From Bryobacterales bacterium (lineage in GTDB: Bacteria; Acidobacteriota; Terriglobia; Bryobacterales; Bryobacteraceae), in assembly GCA_016789785.1 (NCBI GenBank), contig JAEUQE010000192.1, forward strand, positions 1-18,289: a stretch of 18,289 bases of DNA, written 5' to 3'. Positions 1-6,069 of this stretch are shown one piece after another. The notes beneath the pieces are model-generated. The model made no database searches and was not told where the DNA came from. It saw only the letters and a program-made list of their open reading frames with translations. The translations under genes and the position numbers were made by a program. Every line of letters begins with the position of its first letter. Positions within the stretch are counted from its first letter, which is position 1.

Positions 1-36
1 CCGGGACAGACGATCATTGCGTTCGTGCTGAAGTGA
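1..36 (+). CDS. 3' end of an unidentified gene (partial)
   Basis: The first frame reads eleven codons ending PGQTIIAFVLK and then TGA. Nine of the eleven codons end in G or C, as in the real genes here, and the stop lies only 6 bp from the stop of the convergent DUF362 gene, which is a typical convergent gene boundary. The fragment is too short to assign a family. It could be chance, since only 33 coding bases are visible. Confidence 0.5.
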   Translation, partial: PGQTIIAFVLK

Positions 37-42
37 CGCCTT

Positions 43-1638
43 CTACGCCCAGCGCAGACCATCGGGCGTATCGCCACTATTGTTCGTTCCCGTGACCAGC
101 GCACTCAGTTGCGCATGTCCGGAAAGCGGCTCCACTCGGAATTCCAGCCGGTTCGCGCCGGACTTCAACGTCACCGGGAATTGGAATTGCCCCACGCGAT
201 AGCGTGTTTGCGATTCGAACTTCGCAACCACTTCGCCGTTGACCAGCGCCGTGACTTTGCCCCGCAACCCCATCCACAAATAGCCTCGCTGCGCTTCGCG
301 CGATTGCGCGCTGGCAACGGCTCGATACACCGTGCCCGGCGCGGCGGGGACCTTCGTGGCCGCTGGCAGATCGATGGTGTCGAAACGCGCGGTGTGCCTC
401 TGCTCCGCGTTACCCGCCGAAAGCATCCACTCGCGATTGCAGCGCCCATACCAGCGCTTGGGCTTCTCCCACATGCGCGTCTCCCGATCCGGCTCGTCGC
501 CGCGCACATCCAACTTGTGGACATCCATGGAGCCCATCATCCGCGCCTGCGCCATGTGCAGGAACTCGATGTCATGCGGATTAAAGCCGAGCACCTTCGC
601 CACCATCGCATCGGACACCACGGGATCCTCGCACGCCATCACCAGATTCGACCGTACCGTCTGATCGGGCCGGTGTACCGAGTGCTCCTGCGTCTGCAGA
701 CCGCGAATGCCATCGATCACACAGTAGTCCGGCGGATGGAACGCGGCAAGATCACAGATGAAGGGATCAATGCGGTCGCCCGCCGAGTGGCCGTCATGCA
801 ACAGCGCGTTGTGAAAACCGCCGGGCAACGCATACGCTTCGCGCGGCGCTGTACCGACGTAGTTCTTCAACACCGCCGTGATCCCCGATTGCAGGTGGAT
901 CTTCATCACCGGGATGGAGATGAGGAAGTCGCAACCCGTAATGGTCCTGGTAACGAAGTAGTCGGGACGCGCGCCGAATGCGCCCACACCATTCGGAGCC
1001 TTTGGAACTTCGATTCGCCGGAACTTGCCATCGGGCCCACGCACGGCGTCGTAGGAGAGATCCACGTAGTCGAACTTCTTGTCCGGGTGCTTTGCCGCGA
1101 ACTCCTTCAAGAGCGAGCCCACCGATCCGCTGAAGCCGGGAAACTCGTCAGGCCCCCAATCAAACGACAACGCATCCACTCGGCGTCCTGCTTGAGTGAC
1201 CACGTTATCTTCCGCCTTGTCGGAGGGTTTGCGATACGTGCCGCCCTCCGCGATCGTGATGCGGCCCGCGCGCGATCGCGTCGCAACATACTCAAGCACG
1301 GCGCGCGTGACCCGGAAGTCCGTAACGTCGCCCTTCGCATACGCCGGATGCGGCCGCAGGAACACGATGTTCGGCTTCAGCACCACCCAAGCTCCGGGTT
1401 TGATCTTCGCTGCCAGCGAGCCGGCTTTCGGGGCGCCGTACTCGATCGCCTGAAACACCATGTCGCGCACTTGCGTGTACGTCAGCGCATCTTCCAGCGA
1501 TGCGGGTTGCACCAGCCGGGAATGCGTGGAACGCACCAAGCCGAAGCGCGTGGGCGTATCGGGCGCCCCGGACAAGCGTCCCACCGTGCCCATCAGGCTG
1601 GCCCCGGCGGAAGACAGGAAAAACTGGCGTCGATTCAT
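43..1638 (-). CDS. Tat-exported DUF362 domain protein with C-terminal beta-sandwich-like extension
   Basis: A 531-residue protein of the DUF362 family; the biochemical role of most members is unknown. It begins MNRRQFFLSSAGASL, a twin-arginine export signal, so it probably acts outside the cytoplasm. DUF362 landmarks are VLKPNIV (about 87-93), EGG (131-133), FDYVDL (189-194), the lysine-bearing KIH (246-248) and LKNYVG (257-262), then DGIRG (309-313) and DPVVSDAMVAKVLGFNP (338-354). Residues about 430-520 form a separate segment with a VNGEVV...SGANRLEFRV pattern, resembling a jelly-roll carbohydrate-binding fold (inference). I chose the start at 1638 because it is the ATG of an ATGA overlap with the upstream paralogue, follows AAGGGG by 7 nt and begins the Tat signal. 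A longer reading adds 21 residues with no signal character. It is the downstream member of a two-gene operon. Confidence 0.88.
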   Translation of the reverse strand: MNRRQFFLSSAGASLMGTVGRLSGAPDTPTRFGLVRSTHSRLVQPASLEDALTYTQVRDMVFQAIEYGAPKAGSLAAKIKPGAWVVLKPNIVFLRPHPAYAKGDVTDFRVTRAVLEYVATRSRAGRITIAEGGTYRKPSDKAEDNVVTQAGRRVDALSFDWGPDEFPGFSGSVGSLLKEFAAKHPDKKFDYVDLSYDAVRGPDGKFRRIEVPKAPNGVGAFGARPDYFVTRTITGCDFLISIPVMKIHLQSGITAVLKNYVGTAPREAYALPGGFHNALLHDGHSAGDRIDPFICDLAAFHPPDYCVIDGIRGLQTQEHSVHRPDQTVRSNLVMACEDPVVSDAMVAKVLGFNPHDIEFLHMAQARMMGSMDVHKLDVRGDEPDRETRMWEKPKRWYGRCNREWMLSAGNAEQRHTARFDTIDLPAATKVPAAPGTVYRAVASAQSREAQRGYLWMGLRGKVTALVNGEVVAKFESQTRYRVGQFQFPVTLKSGANRLEFRVEPLSGHAQLSALVTGTNNSGDTPDGLRWA

Positions 1639-2633
1639 AAGTACCCCTTCGGCTTCTGAAATGCGCGGCGCGCTTGCTCGATCTCGTTGCCTCGCGTCCA
1701 AATCGCGTTCGGATCGGACACACCGAAACCCCGTGCTTCCAACTTGTCCAGCAAGGGAAGCTTCGGTGCGTCGAAACCCATCACCGCGGCGGCAACGGCA
1801 TCCACGGCAACTGCATTCGAGCCCGCAATCACGATGTTGTGGCGAACTGTCGTTTGTGCGTCGCGATGCTGCGAGCCGCCGGCGATTGCGTACGCAGCGG
1901 GTTGATGCAGATAGAGATCGGTCAGCACATCGACGGGATCGCCGAGCGCCAGCAGCTTCTCACGTTGGCTGCCGTAGACCTCCGCGGGCGTGATCCACCA
2001 GTAGTTCGCAACCGTCACTGCGATGCCGGTTTGTGCCGACGTGCTGAGCGGCGCGACCGAGATCAGGCGGTCGCACTCGCGAATCGTCTTCGCAATCGCG
2101 TAGACACCGTTCGGATTCTTTGCGGCATATGTGCGTCGCGGCGCAGGCACCTCAAGCCACGCATCGCGCGACAGGTCCACATAGTCGAATCGCAGTTGTT
2201 TGTGACGCGCGGCGAGTGCGCGAAGCATTTCGGACCATGGTGCAGGGGGTGGCCCGCCGGCGGCGATCGTGAAACGCTGTCCGCGGCCTTGTGTCGCGTA
2301 GTCGTCAATCAGCGCGGAGACCAGCAGCAAGTCGGACGAGATCTCGGGCGTCAGGGTGATCAGCACGACCACCCAGTCTTCCGAGGCCTGCTGCGTGCGT
2401 CGCCGTCCTGCGCCCGCGGGACCTCGCTGCGGTCTGGGCTGCACGGTGCGAGAGCCGAATTCCATCGCTTTGCGGAGCATGGCAGACACGCGGGCCGGCG
2501 TCAGTTCCGTGTCGGTTGGGCATGGGTCGGAGAGGCCGCTCAGTTTCGTGCCGTCGTGCTCCTCTGCTTCCTTGAGCGAAGACAACACAATGCCGACGCG
2601 AGGCACAGCGTCAATGGTGGCGGACGCCAGCAT
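1635..2633 (-). CDS. DUF362-like protein, divergent paralogue of its downstream neighbour
   Basis: A 332-residue protein that aligns with the C-terminal two thirds of the neighbouring DUF362 domain: FDYVDLSRDA, PNGV, CDRLISV, an SAQTGIAVTVANY segment, VRHNIV and AVDAVAAAVMGFD match the same series in the neighbour. It lacks the two lysines of that family block (neighbour K246 and K258), so its active site may be altered. No signal peptide is seen, so it may be cytoplasmic. Its stop overlaps the start of the next gene in ATGA, which implies translational coupling. I placed the start at 2633 because GGAGGAG lies just upstream with a 5-nt spacing from its core. An in-frame ATG at 2669 is possible and would give 344 residues, but the added codons lack the GC-rich third positions of the rest. 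The function is unknown. Confidence 0.75.
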   Translation of the reverse strand: MLASATIDAVPRVGIVLSSLKEAEEHDGTKLSGLSDPCPTDTELTPARVSAMLRKAMEFGSRTVQPRPQRGPAGAGRRRTQQASEDWVVVLITLTPEISSDLLLVSALIDDYATQGRGQRFTIAAGGPPPAPWSEMLRALAARHKQLRFDYVDLSRDAWLEVPAPRRTYAAKNPNGVYAIAKTIRECDRLISVAPLSTSAQTGIAVTVANYWWITPAEVYGSQREKLLALGDPVDVLTDLYLHQPAAYAIAGGSQHRDAQTTVRHNIVIAGSNAVAVDAVAAAVMGFDAPKLPLLDKLEARGFGVSDPNAIWTRGNEIEQARRAFQKPKGYL

Positions 2634-2636
2634 CGA

Positions 2637-2643
2637 CTCCTCC
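2637..2643 (-). promoter_or_regulatory. Shine-Dalgarno site GGAGGAG deciding the start at 2633
   Basis: GGAGGAG on the minus strand, with its GGAGG core 5 nt before the ATG at 2633. It is one of the strongest ribosome-binding matches in the window and favours the shorter reading of the DUF362-like gene over the ATG at 2669. Confidence 0.5.
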
Positions 2644-2678
2644 GGCTGTTTTGAAGCTGCCGATTGCATGGTGCTTCC

Positions 2679-2707
2679 ACTATATACCGCGACGCGCCGG
2701 GCGTCAC
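2679..2707 (-). promoter_or_regulatory. sigma70-like promoter for the DUF362 pair
   Basis: On the minus strand GTGACG (2707-2702) is separated by 17 bp from TATAGT (2684-2679), a good match to the sigma70 consensus. Transcription would begin near 2672. That leaves a roughly 39-nt leader before the ATG at 2633, or an almost leaderless mRNA if the ATG at 2669 is used. Confidence 0.5.
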
Positions 2708-2731
2708 CCGGTTGGGGAGCGAGCGGAGCCC

Positions 2732-2843
2732 GCTACGATCCGGCAAGTTTCAGCAGTTTCTACGCCTCACGCGGCGGATCATCGGGGGACAGCGGCGCTT
2801 CGAGATATCGTTTCAGGAGCGTCTATGCCGTGTCCATGTTGCG
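2732..2843 (-). pseudogene. Decayed duplicate of the 3' end of the adjacent TPR gene
   Basis: This stretch repeats 2939-3053, the last 37 codons of the neighbouring TPR gene plus its stop, with about 83% identity by hand count (19 mismatches in 112 aligned bases and one 3-bp gap). Read in the same minus-strand frame it gives RNMDTA, stop, TLLKRYLEAPLSPDDPPREA, stop, KLLKLAGS, stop. The two internal TAG codons show that it is not translated as such. Similarity ends sharply at 2843, so only the gene end was copied or survives. It probably arose by tandem duplication followed by decay or deletion. No start or domain remains. Confidence 0.85.
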
Positions 2844-2939
2844 TAGCGCAGCTTCAGAACGCCTTGGCGCCGATCCCGATCGCCGCTGCGGTGTCGAGGA
2901 GGCGTACTGCTCTGCCAAGCACCGCCAGCCTGGGGACGG

Positions 2940-3797
2940 CTACGAGCCGGCAAGTTTGAGGAGTTTCTCCGCTTCCGAACGCGGTGGATCATCCGGCGTA
3001 AGCGGAGCGTCGAGATAGCGCTTCAGCAGCGCCTTCGCGGTGTCCATGTTGCGCTTCGTCTCGATGTAGGTAGAGGCACGCTCAAACAACAGCTTTGGGC
3101 TGTTGGGGGCGATTCGCTCGGCCTTCTGAAACTCCGCTTCGCTTTCCTGATAGCGGCCCCGCTTGGCCAGGAACTTCGCCAGATCCACCACGCGGCCAAC
3201 GGATGCAGGAGCACTTTCCACGGCCCGGCGCAGTTGCGTCTCGGCCTTGGAGAACTCGCTGCTATCCTCCGCAAGACGCGCGTTGACGTAGTGCCCTTCG
3301 GCTGCATCCAGTGCCGCGATCCTGCTTGCAAGCGCGGAGGCCTTGTCCTTCCCGCCACCCAGAAAACCCGGCGCCTGCATGTAGTACTCGAACAGATCGT
3401 TCATCGCGAGGACGTTCTTCGGATTCAGTTCAACGGCCTTCTCGAAATTCTGCCTCGCCTTCGATGCGTAGCGCGGAGCCACGAAGGGATTCGATGTCTC
3501 CGCGCGGCGTCCGAACGCGCGTCCAAGCCAGAGATAGTTGTCCGAGTTCGACGGCTCCACTTGCACGGCCTTCTCAAAGACCTCGTTGGCTTTCTTGAAC
3601 TCGCCGAGCATGAACCAGCTTTGTCCAGTGATGCGAAGCGCCTCGCTATCGGACTGACCTTGCAGCAACTGGATTGCTTCCCTGTATCTGGTGGTCTGAT
3701 AGAACTGGCGTGCGCGGGCAATGTTGGCGGGCTCCGCAATGAGCGAGGCTGCAAGCACCAATGCGCACGAAATCACCCAGATTGGACGCGGAAACAA
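2940..3797 (-). CDS. Secreted tetratricopeptide-repeat (TPR) protein
   Basis: A 285-residue protein with an N-terminal hydrophobic export signal (about residues 5-20, followed by AEPANIARA), then helical TPR-type repeats. Clear units lie near 30-48, 56-86 (GEFKKANEVFEKAVQVEPSN), 110-130 (ARQNFEKAVELNPKN), 168-200 (SKAETQLRRAVESAPAS) and 203-235 (ESEAEFQKAERIAPNSP). A glycine-rich GFLGGGKDKA loop sits at 144-153. TPR proteins act as protein-binding scaffolds, so a periplasmic partner-binding role is likely but no partner can be named. The start is a TTG at 3797, 8 nt after GGGAG; no ATG precedes it. A damaged copy of its C-terminus lies directly downstream. Confidence 0.85.
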   Translation of the reverse strand: MFPRPIWVISCALVLAASLIAEPANIARARQFYQTTRYREAIQLLQGQSDSEALRITGQSWFMLGEFKKANEVFEKAVQVEPSNSDNYLWLGRAFGRRAETSNPFVAPRYASKARQNFEKAVELNPKNVLAMNDLFEYYMQAPGFLGGGKDKASALASRIAALDAAEGHYVNARLAEDSSEFSKAETQLRRAVESAPASVGRVVDLAKFLAKRGRYQESEAEFQKAERIAPNSPKLLFERASTYIETKRNMDTAKALLKRYLDAPLTPDDPPRSEAEKLLKLAGS

Positions 3798-3818
3798 GCT
3801 CGAAACTCCCTTTCTTCT

Positions 3819-3845
3819 ATTCTATCTCCGGTTCCAGCGAACCGG
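3819..3845 (-). promoter_or_regulatory. Possible TPR-gene promoter with an adjoining inverted repeat
   Basis: TAGAAT on the minus strand (3824-3819) matches a -10 box at five of six positions, about 21 nt upstream of the TTG start. No good -35 is visible. In its place is a perfect inverted repeat, CCGGTT and AACCGG (3828-3833 and 3840-3845) around 6 bp, which could be an activator or repressor site. It could also be a weak terminator for the upstream gene, but no T-run follows. Confidence 0.3.
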
Positions 3846-3893
3846 TCTCTAATGGTTCAGACGGATGAAGCGGCGAATCGGGTTGCTCCGGAC

Positions 3894-5111
3894 TTACTGT
3901 GGACACGGGCGAGCGGCACCCGGAGTCTTCAGAGACAGCACAAGGCATCCAGCCTGCTGCGGCGCCGCCATCTGATTGCCGTTCCAGGTAATCGTCGCGG
4001 GCACCCATTGCCCGGGCACGCGAATCTGAAGTTCGGCCACCGCTCTTGAGATGATGGTGATCTCCTTCGCGTCCACCGAATACGACGCCTGCAATCGCGC
4101 AGTGATCACTTCTTCGCGCTTGCGCAGCTTGTAGTAGGTGGTCAGACGGATCCGATCCTTCTCCTTCTTCTCGATGCGATCGATGGTCACGGAGACGGGA
4201 CGCTCCTCGGTCACCTGGCTCATCAGTTCGATGTAGTGCTTCGCGTCGATGATCTGCTTGCCGGAGAGTGCGACAATGCGGTCGTTCAGCTTCAGCGGGC
4301 CGTTGTAGTTGTCGGGCAGAAACTCGACGAGCACGCCCGGACCTGCCGTGGTGGTCTTGAACCCAAAGCCGCCGAAATCAAGCGATGCCCCGAGATTGTC
4401 CGGCGCGATGCGTGTGCTGCGAATCGCATCGTTGCGCAACGCGGGATCGAATGCGGTTACCGTCACCCAGTAGCAACGCGCCAGTTGTGGATTGCCGGTC
4501 TCGCAGTCGATGCTTGCGGGATACGCATCGAAACGGTGCTTCGCGAAGAAATCGAGCAACTGCTCCACGGTCGCCGATTCCAGCACCGTGAGGTTGTACC
4601 CCCCAGCGATCATCTTCCCGCGCAACGCATCGCTTGCGCCGCGCTCTTCCGCGTTGACGGCCCAACCCACCGGCACGTTCATCGTGTTCGCGCCGAAGAT
4701 ACGGTCGGAGTCGACGGCAGGCTTCGGCGATCCACTCACTGCCACCGCGGCGGTCCATAGATGCGGCACGCGGGCAGCCGCGTAGAACACGAGAGCTGCT
4801 GCGTTTCCAGTTCCCACCAGATAGCAGGGCGACTTCTCGAGCTTCAGCGTGGCGCGCACTTCGGGAATCCACGTTTCCAGTTGCTTGAGTCCCGCATCGC
4901 CAGGAAGTGGAAACGCCGGCACCACCAGAGTCCACTTCCGGCTGGCCGCGATCTGCGCCCAGGTCTTGAACTCGGCATCCACCGTCTCGGGACCATTTGG
5001 CAACAGCACCAGCATCGGCGCGTCCGGCGCACCGGGTGCATGGCGGTAGGGTCGCTCTTGCGCGCCGGCGCTCAGCGAAGACATGATCGTCAGAATCCAA
5101 AGCAGCCGCAT
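3894..5111 (-). CDS. Secreted alpha/beta-hydrolase-like protein with PDZ domain
   Basis: A 405-residue protein with a signal peptide (MRLLWILTIMSSLSAGAQ). Residues about 30-195 look like an alpha/beta-hydrolase (PMLVLLPNG, LVVPAFPLPG, then LVGTGNAAALVFYAAARVPHLWTAAVAVSGSP). The nucleophile elbow, normally GxSxG, reads GTGNA at 100-104 with no serine, so this part may be non-catalytic. Residues about 240-325 resemble a PDZ domain (FGGFGF, GPLKLNDRIVALSGKQI, YIELMSQ), which usually binds peptide C-termini. A short C-terminal region of unknown fold follows. I took the start at 5111 because it begins the signal peptide and sits 5 nt after GGGA; the same frame runs much further upstream only as antisense to the next gene. 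It is transcribed divergently from the oxidoreductase. The function is uncertain, perhaps a binding or regulatory envelope protein. Confidence 0.78.
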   Translation of the reverse strand: MRLLWILTIMSSLSAGAQERPYRHAPGAPDAPMLVLLPNGPETVDAEFKTWAQIAASRKWTLVVPAFPLPGDAGLKQLETWIPEVRATLKLEKSPCYLVGTGNAAALVFYAAARVPHLWTAAVAVSGSPKPAVDSDRIFGANTMNVPVGWAVNAEERGASDALRGKMIAGGYNLTVLESATVEQLLDFFAKHRFDAYPASIDCETGNPQLARCYWVTVTAFDPALRNDAIRSTRIAPDNLGASLDFGGFGFKTTTAGPGVLVEFLPDNYNGPLKLNDRIVALSGKQIIDAKHYIELMSQVTEERPVSVTIDRIEKKEKDRIRLTTYYKLRKREEVITARLQASYSVDAKEITIISRAVAELQIRVPGQWVPATITWNGNQMAAPQQAGCLVLSLKTPGAARPCPQ

Positions 5112-5138
5112 CAATTCCCAGTGTACGATTGAGGGCTG
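5112..5138. promoter_or_regulatory. 27-bp divergent spacer with overlapping -10-like boxes
   Basis: The spacer between two divergent start codons holds TACACT on the minus strand (5125-5120), 8 nt before the ATG at 5111, and TACGAT on the plus strand (5124-5129), 9 nt before the ATG at 5139. The boxes overlap by two bases. If both are used, the two promoters compete for the same DNA and both mRNAs start within a few bases of the ATG. The -35 regions would lie inside the opposite genes. This is inference from position and partial consensus match. Confidence 0.35.
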
Positions 5139-6068
5139 ATGCTGAATTGGGTACTGGTGGGAATTGGCGACATTGCGAAGAAGCGTGTGATTCCGGCGAT
5201 CAAGTCGGCGGATCGCAGCAGCCTCTATGGCGTGGTGACGCGAGATCGCGCGAAGGGCGCGCTGTACGCGGATCGCGTGTGGACATCGCTCGACGAGGCG
5301 CTCACTGATGAGGCTGTGGATGCGGTGTACATCGCGACTCCCGTGGCGCTGCATGCTTCGCAGACGATCGCGGCGCTGCGCGCGGGCAAGCACGTGCTCT
5401 GCGAGAAGCCTGTTGCGATGCATTATCCGCAGGCGCAGAGTATGGTGAGTGCTGCGAAAGCCAGTGGCCGTATCTTCGGCGTTGCCTACTACCGCCGCAC
5501 CTATCCGAAAGTGCTTCGCGCTCTGGAACTCGTGAAGCAAGGCGCGATTGGAAGGCCCGTGTTTGCCGAAGCAAGCTGCCATGGCTGGTTCGACTTCGCG
5601 GACGGCCAAAGAGGCTGGCTCACCGATCCCGCGATGGCTGGAGGTGGTCCACTGTACGACATCGGCTCCCATCGCATCGATCTTCTGAACTACTTCTTCG
5701 GGCAACCGAAGCGTGTGGTGGGCCAGTTGTCGAACGTTGTGCATCCATTCGAAGTGGAGGATTCGGCCACCGTGCTCATCGAGTATGAAAGCGCGGTGCG
5801 TGCAGTAGTGGATGTGCGGTGGCATTGCCGTGCGGAGCGCGATGAATTCCGCATCACGGGTACGGATGGCGCAATCGATCTTTCGCCGCTGAACAGCGGA
5901 CGGCTCGTCCATCCGGGCGGAGAGGAGCACCTCCCGCCGCATGCCAACCTGCATCAACCCTGCGTACAGAATTTCGTGGACGCCGTGCTGGATGGCTCGT
6001 TGCTGTTGTCCACGGGCACATCGGCGATCGTCACGGATTGGGTCACACAGCAGGTTGTTTCCGCGTAG
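5139..6068 (+). CDS. Gfo/Idh/MocA family NAD(P)-dependent oxidoreductase
   Basis: A 309-residue dehydrogenase of the Gfo/Idh/MocA family, which oxidises or reduces sugars, inositols and related polyols with NAD(P). The N-terminal Rossmann fold shows GIGDIA (8-13; the usual motif is GxGxxA/G), IATPVALHA (65-73) and the family signature CEKPVA (88-93) with its catalytic-site lysine. The C-terminal substrate domain carries GGGPLYDIGSHRIDLL (168-183), in which H178 matches the conserved histidine. There is no signal peptide, so it is cytoplasmic. Its stop is 1 bp from the ATG of the membrane glycosidase, so the two are co-transcribed, which suggests a carbohydrate substrate. The exact substrate cannot be read from the sequence. 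Confidence 0.92.
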   Translation: MLNWVLVGIGDIAKKRVIPAIKSADRSSLYGVVTRDRAKGALYADRVWTSLDEALTDEAVDAVYIATPVALHASQTIAALRAGKHVLCEKPVAMHYPQAQSMVSAAKASGRIFGVAYYRRTYPKVLRALELVKQGAIGRPVFAEASCHGWFDFADGQRGWLTDPAMAGGGPLYDIGSHRIDLLNYFFGQPKRVVGQLSNVVHPFEVEDSATVLIEYESAVRAVVDVRWHCRAERDEFRITGTDGAIDLSPLNSGRLVHPGGEEHLPPHANLHQPCVQNFVDAVLDGSLLLSTGTSAIVTDWVTQQVVSA

Positions 6069-6069
6069 C

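Noticed and set aside
109..1659. 516-residue plus-strand frame opposite the DUF362 gene
   Set aside because: It is rich in Arg, His and Ala with no domain, and mirrors a well-supported gene with a Tat signal and family motifs. It is a high-GC antisense shadow.
5941..6069. Upstream extension of the GH113 membrane protein by 43 residues
   Set aside because: The extension overlaps the oxidoreductase in another frame and is Arg/Cys-rich. The ATG at 6070 starts the first hydrophobic segment 1 bp after the preceding stop.
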